From IMG/VR virus record IMGVR_UViG_3300048102_000071, positions 1 to 21,387 of that record: a stretch of 21,387 nucleotides of DNA. One strand, given 5' to 3'. The stretch comes from a virus. A program made the position numbers and the translations under genes. The notes below the pieces were generated by a model, which searched no databases, was not told the DNA's origin, and was given only the letters and a program-made list of their open reading frames with translations. Shown piece by piece: positions 1 through 5,659 of this stretch (the stretch's first letter is position 1; every line of letters starts with the position of its first letter).

Positions 1-1
1 T

Positions 2-91
2 TTTAAAATACAAAGAGAAAGAATACTTGAAGAAAATACAGAAAGAAGATATAAAAGAAATGGTGTATTGATTACGAACAAAAAAAAATAA
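2..91 (+). CDS. 3' end of an upstream gene (partial)
   Basis: An open frame enters from outside the window and stops at TAA 89-91, two bases before the next ATG. The visible 29 residues are highly charged (many Arg, Glu, Lys), as expected of a helical C-terminus, and use AGA for arginine like the neighbouring genes. A second frame is open from base 3 to a TGA at 68-70, but its lysine-rich translation mainly reflects A-rich DNA. I prefer the longer frame because of its tight spacing to the following gene. No function can be assigned. Confidence 0.45.
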   Translation, partial: FKIQRERILEENTERRYKRNGVLITNKKK

Positions 92-93
92 TT

Positions 94-240
94 ATGAGAT
101 TAGGAGATTTAATATATTACATAACTAAATACACAGGAATAAAATATCTTGTGGACAAATATCATTTATATAATGATACAAAATGCAAATGTGATGACAG
201 AAGAAAAAAATTAAACAAAATAAAAATATTAAGAAAATGA
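94..240 (+). CDS. Small conserved-looking phage protein (48 aa)
   Basis: This short gene encodes 48 residues starting MRLGDLIYYITKYTGIK and ending in a CKC-DDRR-KKLN segment. The GDLI...TGIK...C.C..RR..LN layout resembles a small protein often found in Bacteroidetes phages, where the cysteines and basic tail suggest metal or nucleic-acid binding; that role is inference. Its TGA (238-240) overlaps the ATG of the next gene (237-239), so translation is probably coupled. It starts right after the preceding partial frame and has no visible Shine-Dalgarno sequence, as is usual for Bacteroidetes. Confidence that it is real rests on the overlap and the non-random composition. Confidence 0.65.
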   Translation: MRLGDLIYYITKYTGIKYLVDKYHLYNDTKCKCDDRRKKLNKIKILRK

Positions 241-461
241 TTCAATTCGATGAAACAGACTATAAAAAATGGGAGCTATTTCGAAAGTCAAAGCGTAAGT
301 CATTGCTTACCCGAGAATTTGAAATGGTGTGCCAGCTACACGCACTCTATTCAGTTCCTAAACACGAATACTACAAACCCTGTACTTGCAACCCAAAAAC
401 AATAGTAAGGTGGATTGCTGACCTTAACAGAATCTTTGATAATGGGGTTAGAACAGATTAA
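237..461 (+). CDS. Small Cys/His-containing phage protein (74 aa)
   Basis: A 74-residue protein with a C-terminal segment reading roughly C-x2-LH-x2-Y-x3-H-x2-YY-x-PCTCNP followed by WIADLN. The cluster of Cys32, His35, His43, Cys49 and Cys51 could bind a metal ion, and the Trp-Ile-x2-Leu-Asn helix recalls small DNA-associated phage proteins, but I cannot name a function. The start overlaps the upstream stop (ATGA), and the 3' end overlaps the next gene by 20 bases. Its position beside a putative nuclease and an exonuclease suggests a role in DNA metabolism; that is context only. Confidence 0.7.
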   Translation: MIQFDETDYKKWELFRKSKRKSLLTREFEMVCQLHALYSVPKHEYYKPCTCNPKTIVRWIADLNRIFDNGVRTD

Positions 462-861
462 TAAATTAGAACAATCTGTTGTAGCTACATTAAATATTGA
501 TGGGTGGAATTTAGAATGGACTGGTAAGGGATATCTTCCTTATGATGCTAAAGGTTATACACCTAAAGGAAAAGATTGTGTCGTAGAGATGAAATTTCGC
601 ACAAAGTATTATGAAGATAAAATGCTTGAAGTAGATAAGTATGAATCTATGATGAGCTTAGACAAAAAGATTCTGAAGTTCTATTTTGTCAATGACCCTA
701 AAGGTAATTTTATGTACTGGTTAAATGATATTGAGTTGCCTGAAACGACAAGTATGTATTGTCCTGATACTACAATATGGACTAAAAAAAAGGTCTTAAA
801 AGATGTCTATTTGTTGACAGAGAATCAAGCAACAATAATAAATATAAATAAGATGAATTAA
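442..861 (+). CDS. Putative PD-(D/E)XK nuclease-like protein
   Basis: The 139-residue product has a plausible restriction-endonuclease-fold core: an N-terminal helix with Glu10, Asp35 in a YDAKGY segment, then VVEMKF with Glu49 and Lys51 in the E-x-K position, followed by a helix with K-Y (66-67). This order (helical E, D, ExK, then a conserved polar helix) is the signature of small PD-(D/E)XK nucleases such as Holliday-junction resolvases or Cas4/RecB-like nucleases. A longer reading from TTG at 415 is possible, but ATG 442 gives a normal N-terminus and a shorter overlap with the upstream gene. The exonuclease gene downstream is consistent with recombination or replication processing. The function is inferred from the motif only. 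Confidence 0.6.
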   Translation: MGLEQINKLEQSVVATLNIDGWNLEWTGKGYLPYDAKGYTPKGKDCVVEMKFRTKYYEDKMLEVDKYESMMSLDKKILKFYFVNDPKGNFMYWLNDIELPETTSMYCPDTTIWTKKKVLKDVYLLTENQATIININKMN

Positions 862-888
862 AGTTGTGAAATTTTTTGTATATTAGCC
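860..888 (+). promoter_or_regulatory. Repeated intergenic element (candidate promoter)
   Basis: Immediately after the stop of the nuclease-like gene lies AAGTTGT-x-AAAT-x-TTTTGT followed by TATATTAGCC. A closely matching element without gaps occurs at 4101-4128, also directly after a stop codon. The TATATTAG segment is one mismatch from the Bacteroidetes TAnnTTTG -7 box, and a TTG lies upstream, but the spacing is shorter than the usual -33/-7 distance. The second copy does not preserve the TATATTAG box. A promoter is the likeliest meaning, and it is not proven. Confidence 0.4.
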
Positions 889-890
889 AT

Positions 891-1028
891 ATGGACAAAC
901 AGACAAGAGAATTTTACATTTCATCAGAGGAACAACTAGATAGTTTCTTATTCAATACAAGTTTTAAATTAACAAGCATTTTGCAAAAGCCTGACCATTG
1001 GGTGGTAGTAGGATATTTTAAAGACTAA
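891..1028 (+). CDS. Hypothetical mini-protein (45 aa)
   Basis: A 45-codon frame starts at the ATG directly after the repeated intergenic element and ends four bases before the next gene. The product is a mixed-charge peptide with a FYISSEEQLDSFLF segment and a C-terminal HWVVVGYF strand. It looks like a small folded protein with no membrane segment or cysteines. I do not recognise it. Support comes from its placement between a probable promoter and a downstream gene in a region with no other coding option. Confidence 0.55.
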   Translation: MDKQTREFYISSEEQLDSFLFNTSFKLTSILQKPDHWVVVGYFKD

Positions 1029-1032
1029 TAAA

Positions 1033-1296
1033 ATGACACAGAAGGAAAGAATCCAAGAGCTAGAAGATAAACTAGCACACGCAAAAGAAAACACATACGT
1101 CAGAGACATAACCAATATATGGGCAGCAAACAATGAACTATGTATTCAGTATGGAGACGATGACAACCTATTGGTCTTAGACATAGACTCATTATTTCCT
1201 GACCTATCTCTTATTGTAACATTAACTTCAAGAGAACGAGACAAGACAGAGAACGAAAACTACGAAAGACTAAAGGAATCTTTAGACAAATTATAA
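1033..1296 (+). CDS. Hypothetical protein with terminal coiled coils (87 aa)
   Basis: The 87-residue product begins with a heptad-rich helix (TQKERIQELEDKLAHAKEN) and ends with another charged helix (NYERLKESLDKL). Between them is a beta-rich middle with an acidic DDDNLLVLDIDSLFPDL stretch. This suggests a small oligomeric protein. It belongs to a coupled string: its TAA shares one base with the ATG of the following membrane mini-gene. I cannot assign a function. Confidence 0.65.
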   Translation: MTQKERIQELEDKLAHAKENTYVRDITNIWAANNELCIQYGDDDNLLVLDIDSLFPDLSLIVTLTSRERDKTENENYERLKESLDKL

Positions 1297-1385
1297 TGGA
1301 TTATTTTGAAGGAGTTTTATTTGGAGTAGGAATGTCTCTGATTGTATTCGTTTGGATAGCAGATTATACACAGAGAAAAAAATGA
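1296..1385 (+). CDS. Single-pass membrane mini-protein (29 aa)
   Basis: This 29-residue frame is joined on both sides: its ATG overlaps the preceding TAA by one base (TAATG), and its TGA overlaps the exonuclease ATG (ATGA). Residues 4-22 (roughly FEGVLFGVGMSLIVFVWIA) form a clear hydrophobic helix followed by a basic QRKK end, which predicts an inner-membrane peptide with a cytoplasmic C-terminus. The gene bridges two others exactly, which argues that it is translated. A role such as a membrane anchor or superinfection factor is speculation. Confidence 0.6.
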   Translation: MDYFEGVLFGVGMSLIVFVWIADYTQRKK

Positions 1386-2095
1386 TTCTTTTAGTAGATG
1401 CTGATTCTTTAATCTTTGCCAGTTGTCTGACAACAAAAGCTGAGAACATAGAGAGTCCATTCTATGAGACAATAGACAAATGCCAACATAAGTTTGATGA
1501 GCAGTTTCAAAAGATAGTAAATGACCTTGATGATATATATTCTGTAGACAAGGTTATGGTATTCAATGGAAGCAAAGGCAACTTCAGGAAGATAATCACA
1601 CCTAAATACAAAGCCAACAGAAAGAAGATAAACATACCTCCTTTGTTAAACGATATGCACCAATATGTATTTGATAATTACGATGGCATACAAGCCTTCG
1701 GAATAGAGACAGATGACTTGGTTGCTAGACATTGGTATCAGCTTTCTCAGGAACTAGGTAGAGACAACGTAATGATAGTATCAATAGACAAAGACTACAG
1801 ACAATTCCCAGCTCTGATATACAACTATCACCACAAACACAGAGAGGTGTTAAACATAACAGAAGAACAGGCTATTTATAACTTCTATGAGCAATTTATA
1901 ACTGGAGACAAAGCAGACAATATTGAATATTTTTTTGGCAAGGGGAAGGCATTTGCAAAGAAGTATTATGATGGTTGCAAAACACAATATCAATACACAA
2001 GAAAATTATATGAGCTATTCATACAAGAATACAAAGGAAAGGCAAGACAGAAATACACAGAATGTTATCATCTACTAAAACTAAGAACACAATGA
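1382..2095 (+). CDS. Phage 5'-3' exonuclease (FEN/PIN-like, T5/T7-exonuclease type)
   Basis: The 237-residue product carries the metal-binding acidic motifs of the FEN-1/5'-3' exonuclease superfamily in order: VDADSL (Asp6, Asp8), FNGSKGNFR-x-KYKANR (helical-arch region, 61-80), ETDDL (Glu109, Asp111, Asp112), SIDKDYRQ (Asp136, Asp138) and GDKADNI (Asp176, Asp179). Such enzymes remove RNA primers and process 5' flaps or ends during phage replication and recombination. The ATG at 1382 is preferred over 1352 because it overlaps the upstream stop as ATGA and places the first metal ligand at residue 6, as is usual in the family. The gene end is coupled to the next by another ATGA. No DNA polymerase is visible in the window; it may lie upstream. 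Confidence 0.88.
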   Translation: MILLVDADSLIFASCLTTKAENIESPFYETIDKCQHKFDEQFQKIVNDLDDIYSVDKVMVFNGSKGNFRKIITPKYKANRKKINIPPLLNDMHQYVFDNYDGIQAFGIETDDLVARHWYQLSQELGRDNVMIVSIDKDYRQFPALIYNYHHKHREVLNITEEQAIYNFYEQFITGDKADNIEYFFGKGKAFAKKYYDGCKTQYQYTRKLYELFIQEYKGKARQKYTECYHLLKLRTQ

Positions 2096-2577
2096 ACGTA
2101 AATTTAAAACCAATAGAGTTAGCCAATAAGATTAAAGAAATCACAGGCATAAACGTATTTGAAAACACAAGAAGAAGAAGTGTAATAGAAGTAAGGTCTT
2201 TATTATGTTATCTGATGAGAGTAAAACTAAAGATGAGATGGATAAGCATTGCCAGCTTCTTTCAGGAGAATGGTAAACACATCACTCACGCAACTGTAAT
2301 AAATGCAGTCAATTCATATTCTACAAACAAACGATATAATAGGTCTCTTGCAGAAACAGAAAACTGCTTTGTGTTTAAGGATGATTTAAGTCTTGATGAA
2401 ATAGACAAGATGAAGTACCTAGAAGATAAATGCGAAAAGCTACAACAGAAACTAGACCTTCCATTGGTTAAGCTAGTGAGCAGAATACCTAAACACAGAG
2501 AAGAAGAAGCATTAGGCTTTGTCAGGAATGTTGTAAAAAGTTTTGAATGGAAATACAACGAGAAAGAAATTGTGTAA
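2092..2577 (+). CDS. DnaA domain-IV-like DNA-binding protein
   Basis: The 161-residue protein has a region (about 30-78) that reads like DnaA domain IV: RSLLCYLMR, an IASFF helix, then GKHITHATVINAV, where H-x-T-V corresponds to the DnaA DHSTV recognition-helix signature. There is no AAA+ ATPase, so this would be a stand-alone origin- or operator-binding protein with a C-terminal helical region (105-160). The start at 2092 is chosen over 2062 because of the ATGA overlap with the exonuclease stop. The likely role is binding phage DNA at the replication origin or regulating transcription. A generic HTH regulator is the alternative. Confidence 0.65.
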   Translation: MNVNLKPIELANKIKEITGINVFENTRRRSVIEVRSLLCYLMRVKLKMRWISIASFFQENGKHITHATVINAVNSYSTNKRYNRSLAETENCFVFKDDLSLDEIDKMKYLEDKCEKLQQKLDLPLVKLVSRIPKHREEEALGFVRNVVKSFEWKYNEKEIV

Positions 2578-2584
2578 AAATTTA

Positions 2585-2593
2585 CGTTATATA
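2585..2593 (+). promoter_or_regulatory. CGTTATATA motif upstream of terminase operon (P1)
   Basis: This nine-base motif recurs at five gene-block starts in the window. Here it precedes the terminase genes, and unlike the other four copies it lies 31 bases before the ATG, leaving room for a leader. If TTATAT is the -10 hexamer, transcription would begin around base 2598, just at an inverted repeat. Confidence 0.55.
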
Positions 2594-2598
2594 AATAC

Positions 2599-2623
2599 AT
2601 TGAATAAACAAAAAGGATTCAAT
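2599..2623 (+). repeat. 7-bp inverted repeat in the terminase leader
   Basis: ATTGAAT (2599-2605) and ATTCAAT (2617-2623) are perfect reverse complements separated by 11 A-rich bases containing AAAAAGG, the nearest thing to a ribosome-binding site for the TerS ATG at 2625. It could be an RNA hairpin that modulates initiation or a dyad operator. The stem is AT-rich and short. Confidence 0.45.
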
Positions 2624-2624
2624 T

Positions 2625-2891
2625 ATGGATAAGAGAAAGAATAATGGAGGTGCTAGAGAAGGCGCAGGTAGACCTAAGAAGGTAGATGAGCAGAAGCTAA
2701 TTGAAAAGCTAGACAACCTAATAGATAGTGATAAGGTCATTGAGAAATTAGGTGAGATGGTTCTCAACGGAGATAGCAGAGCAATGAGCCTATACTTTGG
2801 GTATCGCTATGGTAAGCCAAAAGAATCTGTTGACATTACTTCAGACGAGGGAATAAACATTAGCTTTAAGGAGCTAATTAATTTCAAGTGA
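2625..2891 (+). CDS. terS: Terminase small subunit-like protein
   Basis: The 88-residue product starts with NNGGAREGAGRPKK, a basic glycine-rich motif common at the N-terminus of phage small terminases and related DNA-binding proteins. A helical segment and a short C-terminal strand region follow. Small terminase subunits recognise the packaging site and regulate the large subunit. It is short for a TerS, and the assignment rests mainly on the N-terminal motif and on direct coupling to TerL: its TGA (2889-2891) overlaps the TerL GTG (2888-2890). It is the first gene of the unit driven from the P1 motif. Confidence 0.75.
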   Translation: MDKRKNNGGAREGAGRPKKVDEQKLIEKLDNLIDSDKVIEKLGEMVLNGDSRAMSLYFGYRYGKPKESVDITSDEGINISFKELINFK

Positions 2892-4096
2892 TTGAGGTAA
2901 ACAAAAAATACGCTCCTATTGCGACAGATGATTCTCGATATTTTATTATAACTGGAGGTCGAGGCTCAGGAAAGTCTTTTAGTGTTAATCTGATGCTTGT
3001 GCTTCTGACGTATGAAGCTGGGCATACTATCCTATTTACAAGGTATACATTAGCCTCTGCTTATATATCTATCATTCCTGAATTTATAGACAAGCTAGAA
3101 ACCCTAAACATATTTAGTGATTTCAGAGTAACAAAAGACGAGATACGAAATAAGAGGTCAGGAAGCAAGATTGTATTCAAGGGAATCAAAACATCATCAG
3201 GAGACCAAACTGCTAATCTAAAGTCACTACAAGGTGTTACAACTTGGGTGATGGATGAAGCTGAAGAATTAGTTGATGAGGACATATTTGACAAGATAGA
3301 TTTATCAGTCAGACAACAAGACCAAAGAAACAGGGTAATGCTCATTCTAAACCCAACAACAAAAGAGCATTGGATATATAATAGATTCTTTGAGGACAAA
3401 GGAGTACAAGAAGGTCAGAATATCTGCAAGGGAAACACAACATATATACATACCACATACAAAGACAACCTAGATAATCTCTCAGAGAGTTATATACAAC
3501 AGATAGAGAATATAAAAAAACGCAGACCTGAGAAATACAAACATCAGATGCTCGGAGGTTGGTTAAGCAAAGCAGAGGGAGTTATATTCACAAACTGGAA
3601 AGTAGGTAAGTTTAAAAGAGTTGGTGTTTCTGTATTTGGACAAGACTATGGATTTGCATCAGATGAATCTACTCTTGTAGAGACTAATATCGACAAGGCA
3701 AATAAAACGATATATCTAAAAGAATGTTTCTACCTAACCCAGTTAACCACATCACAGATAGCTCAGCTTAATTTAAATCACGCAAAGACAGACCTTATTG
3801 TAGGAGACTCAGCAGAGCCTAGACTAATATCAGAGGTAAAGTCTAAAGGATGTAATCTTGTTCCTGCAATCAAAGGACAAGGGTCAATCACTTATGGTAT
3901 CAGCTTGCTTCAGGACTATGACCTTATAATAGATGAGAACAGTATCAATCTTATAAAGGAGTTGAATAACTATTGTTGGTTAGAGAGAAAATCAAATACA
4001 CCAATAGACAAATGGAATCACCTCCTTGATGCAGTCAGATACGCAGTATCGTATCAGCTTCAGAATCCAAACAGAGGTAAATATCACGTCAGCTAA
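2888..4096 (+). CDS. terL: Terminase large subunit
   Basis: The 402-residue packaging motor has an N-terminal ATPase with Walker A GGRGSGKS (23-30), Walker B VTTWVMDEAEEL (Asp123, catalytic Glu124) and a LILNPT coupling motif (152-157). The C-terminal RNase H-like nuclease has acidic residues in QDYGF (Asp253), VGDSAEP (Asp307) and NHLLDAVRY (Asp381). This is the Terminase_3/PBSX-like architecture at normal length. It pumps DNA into the prohead through the portal and cuts the concatemer. Initiation is at GTG, overlapping the TerS stop (GTGA), so translation is coupled. The portal gene is unusually far away, at 16074. Confidence 0.95.
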   Translation: MIEVNKKYAPIATDDSRYFIITGGRGSGKSFSVNLMLVLLTYEAGHTILFTRYTLASAYISIIPEFIDKLETLNIFSDFRVTKDEIRNKRSGSKIVFKGIKTSSGDQTANLKSLQGVTTWVMDEAEELVDEDIFDKIDLSVRQQDQRNRVMLILNPTTKEHWIYNRFFEDKGVQEGQNICKGNTTYIHTTYKDNLDNLSESYIQQIENIKKRRPEKYKHQMLGGWLSKAEGVIFTNWKVGKFKRVGVSVFGQDYGFASDESTLVETNIDKANKTIYLKECFYLTQLTTSQIAQLNLNHAKTDLIVGDSAEPRLISEVKSKGCNLVPAIKGQGSITYGISLLQDYDLIIDENSINLIKELNNYCWLERKSNTPIDKWNHLLDAVRYAVSYQLQNPNRGKYHVS

Positions 4097-4100
4097 AATA

Positions 4101-4128
4101 AAGTTGTAAAATATTTTGTGGATAACCC
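4101..4128 (+). promoter_or_regulatory. Second copy of the intergenic element (candidate promoter)
   Basis: AAGTTGTAAAAT followed by ATTTTGTGGATAACC lies four bases after the TerL stop and aligns without gaps to the copy at 861-888, sharing AAGTTGT, AAA and TTTTGT. A short hairpin (CAAGAT 4128-4133, ATCTTG 4139-4144) follows but has no T-run. The element could start a transcript for the small genes at 4165-4905. Confidence 0.4.
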
Positions 4129-4164
4129 AAGATGTCGTATCTTGCAGACCTAACCAAATCAATT

Positions 4165-4281
4165 ATGAAAAAGACAGTAGAACATTACATCGCTTACTTC
4201 GTAGCTTTAATCCTAATGACCGCAGTATTCTTATTGCCATTTGCAGGATGTGCATTAATCAGATACATTTTTAATTTGTAG
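4165..4281 (+). CDS. Single-pass membrane mini-protein (38 aa)
   Basis: The 38-residue frame begins MKKTVEHYIAYFVALILM and has a long hydrophobic stretch (about residues 8-33) with an internal PFAGC. It looks like one membrane helix or a lipoprotein-like leader, although the cysteine lies later than in a standard lipobox. It sits downstream of the repeated intergenic element and a small hairpin. It may act at the host membrane; a holin would normally be larger, so I do not call it one. Confidence 0.5.
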   Translation: MKKTVEHYIAYFVALILMTAVFLLPFAGCALIRYIFNL

Positions 4282-4290
4282 ATTTACACA

Positions 4291-4563
4291 ATGGACAAGA
4301 AAGACAGATTAATATGCGATACTCACATTGAGGTCGTTATGCACATACTCGATGAATGGAGTAAGGGTAAAAAGAAAAACGAGAAACTTAATCAAGTCAT
4401 AGAATCATTTTGGCAGATTTCGTTTTATATTAGCAAACTAACCAATGGCTTACTCGATGCTCAGCTAGAAGCATCAGACTTAAAATATGAACACAACATT
4501 CTCAAGTTAAAATACAGAGAGCTAGAAAATAAATTAAAATCGTTACAAGATGAATTACATTGA
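4291..4563 (+). CDS. Hypothetical coiled-coil protein (90 aa)
   Basis: The 90-residue product is almost entirely helical. Residues 55-88 form a clear heptad-type coiled coil (LDAQLEASDL...LENKLKSLQDEL), preceded by an amphipathic region with DEWSKGKKKNEKLNQ. It has no enzyme motif or membrane segment. Its end overlaps the next mini-gene by 14 bases in another frame. It may be a small assembly or regulatory factor; I do not recognise a family. Confidence 0.65.
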   Translation: MDKKDRLICDTHIEVVMHILDEWSKGKKKNEKLNQVIESFWQISFYISKLTNGLLDAQLEASDLKYEHNILKLKYRELENKLKSLQDELH

Positions 4564-4678
4564 TATAGGAAATCCATACCTCGTAGATTACGGAGGTGAA
4601 TGTTCAGAATGTGGAATAGAAATAGACGAGGGTCAGAGTGTTTGCTCTAGTGCTTGTCGTGAAGCTGCTGACCGATGA
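4550..4678 (+). CDS. Zinc-ribbon-like mini-protein (42 aa)
   Basis: This 42-residue protein has the pattern CSEC (Cys18, Cys21) and VCSSAC (Cys32, Cys36), a four-cysteine layout typical of a small zinc finger. It overlaps the preceding gene by 14 bases and ends with TGA overlapping the ATG of the DUF3310 gene (ATGA), so it is embedded in a translationally coupled string. Small treble-clef or ribbon proteins in phages often bind DNA or host proteins. The specific target is unknown. Confidence 0.65.
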   Translation: MNYIDIGNPYLVDYGGECSECGIEIDEGQSVCSSACREAADR

Positions 4679-4905
4679 GAAAGTCACCTGATTACTATAT
4701 GGGCAAGTATATGAAGATTGAAGCCAAGAACGTGGTTTGGGATTTTCAAGATGACAATTACAATTTGGGAACTGCACTCACATATATTATGAGAGCAGGC
4801 AAGAAACCAAACAACCCAATTACTCAAGACATAGCAAAAGCTATACACCATTTAGAGATGGAACTAGAAAATCAAAACTACATTGAAGGTTTAAAGAACA
4901 GATAA
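4675..4905 (+). CDS. DUF3310-like small protein
   Basis: The 76-residue product contains YNLGTALTYIMRAGKKPNN followed by DIAKAIHHLEMEL, which matches the conserved core of the DUF3310 family (Y-x2-G-x-A-x-x-YI-x-RAGKK ... D-x-x-KA-x-x-L). This family is frequent in phages of diverse hosts, sometimes labelled nucleotide kinase-like, and its activity is not well established. The ATG overlaps the preceding stop, and the gene is the last one before the terminator at 4933. Confidence 0.8.
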   Translation: MRKSPDYYMGKYMKIEAKNVVWDFQDDNYNLGTALTYIMRAGKKPNNPITQDIAKAIHHLEMELENQNYIEGLKNR

Positions 4906-4932
4906 GTTTAGTTGCTTTTGGTTAGGCAATTT

Positions 4933-4960
4933 GGGTGGGCAGAAATGTCCGCCCTTTTTT
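4933..4960 (+). terminator. Intrinsic terminator after the packaging operon
   Basis: GGGTGGGC (4933-4940) pairs with GTCCGCCC (4947-4954) across the six-base loop AGAAAT, giving an 8-bp stem with two G-T pairs, followed by six T residues (4955-4960). It is far more GC-rich than its surroundings and separates the packaging block from the tail operon. Confidence 0.88.
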
Positions 4961-4996
4961 ATTAAATTAGGGTTTAGAAAATATGTCGAAAAAATA

Positions 4997-5005
4997 CGTT
5001 ATATA
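4997..5005 (+). promoter_or_regulatory. CGTTATATA motif before the tail operon (P2)
   Basis: The motif ends three bases before the ATG at 5009 and lies just after the terminator, which is where a new promoter is expected. A TAGAAAAT sequence at 4975-4982 may stand for the upstream element seen at P3 and P4, with one base more spacing. Confidence 0.6.
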
Positions 5006-5008
5006 GTT

Positions 5009-5659
5009 ATGAAGATTAAGGTCGAAATACCAACCTCCCTTGCTGACATCAAATTATCTCAGTACAAGAAATATCTAAACATCCAGTTAAATAATGATGA
5101 TGAGAGATTTCTACAGGCTAAGATGATAGAGATATTCTGTAATATACCTCTGAAGGATGTTATGCAATTAAAATACAACGATACACAGGAAATACAAAAT
5201 ATTCTGACAAAGATGTTTGATGAGAAACCTAAGCTCGTTCAGAAGTTTAAAGTAAATGGTATTGAATATGGCTTTCATCCAAACCTTGATGACTTGTCTT
5301 TAGGTGAATATATAGACCTAGACACATACATAGGTGACTGGGAGAATATAGAGAGAGCTATGAATGTTTTATACAGACCCATAGAAAACAAATTCAGAGA
5401 GAAGTATTCTATTCAAGAATATAAAGTAGACAACTATACAAACGCTTTAGATGTTCCAATGGATGCAGTATTAAGCTCGATTTTTTTTTTGTGGAATTTA
5501 GGACTGGACTTGTCGCAAACTATGATGAGCTATTTGGAAACGGAACAGAACGTGGACTTGACAGAGTATCTAACTTCTCAACTAAATGGGGATGGTATCA
5601 ATCATTATATGGACTCTCTCAGGGAGATATTACAAGATTTAAACATATCACAGAATTGA
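5009..5659 (+). CDS. Tail assembly chaperone-like protein, zero-frame product
   Basis: The 216-residue zero-frame product has a central block YGFHPNLDDLSLGEYIDLDTYI (about 87-108, key residues Leu-Gly-Glu-Tyr-Ile-Asp) and NVLYRPI (119-125), which I recognise from Bacteroidetes phage proteins in the tail-chaperone position. After a run of ten T residues at 5481-5490 it continues for 56 more codons to TAA 5657-5659. A frame at -1 overlaps this tail and runs to 5745. The arrangement parallels lambda G/G-T: a short chaperone plus a longer frameshifted form that binds tape measure and tube subunits. ATG 5009 is chosen because of the CGTTATATA motif three bases upstream. Confidence 0.78.
   Translation: MKIKVEIPTSLADIKLSQYKKYLNIQLNNDDERFLQAKMIEIFCNIPLKDVMQLKYNDTQEIQNILTKMFDEKPKLVQKFKVNGIEYGFHPNLDDLSLGEYIDLDTYIGDWENIERAMNVLYRPIENKFREKYSIQEYKVDNYTNALDVPMDAVLSSIFFLWNLGLDLSQTMMSYLETEQNVDLTEYLTSQLNGDGINHYMDSLREILQDLNISQN
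5480..5491 (+). other. T10 slippery run, candidate -1 frameshift site
   Basis: Ten consecutive T residues (5481-5490) are read in the zero frame as ATT TTT TTT TTG. Slipping back one base after the second TTT continues as TTT GTG GAA, opening the frame that ends at 5745. Homopolymeric U runs allow both P- and A-site tRNA re-pairing. I see no strong hairpin just downstream. A sequencing or assembly indel in the run is the alternative. Confidence 0.65.

Noticed and set aside
415-441. TTG start 27 bases upstream for the nuclease-like gene
   Set aside because: ATG 442 gives a sensible N-terminus and a smaller overlap; TTG starts are rare in this window.
1352-1381. Earlier start for the exonuclease
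   Set aside because: ATG 1382 overlaps the upstream stop as ATGA and puts the first metal ligand close to the N-terminus, as in the family.
2062-2091. Earlier start for the DnaA-like gene
   Set aside because: ATG 2092 forms the ATGA overlap; the extra residues are low-complexity Lys/Thr/Ser.
2286-2767. Antisense frames opposite the DnaA-like and TerS genes
   Set aside because: They are Ser/Leu/Phe-rich translations of the complementary strand of well-supported genes, with no start context or overlap structure.
4128-4144. Hairpin CAAGAT/ATCTTG as a terminator
   Set aside because: Six-base AT-rich stem with no T-run; it may be a weak RNA element only.
4165-4281. Holin
   Set aside because: Only one hydrophobic segment in 38 residues and no adjacent lysin gene.
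4931-5008. Earlier start for the chaperone gene
   Set aside because: That stretch is the terminator and promoter region; its translation is not protein-like.
5481-5490. Sequencing error as the whole explanation for the T10 frame change
   Set aside because: Possible, but both downstream frames are long and open, the -1 frame ends on a gene-coupling ATGA, and chaperone genes in this position are known to use frameshifting; kept as an alternative rather than the main call.
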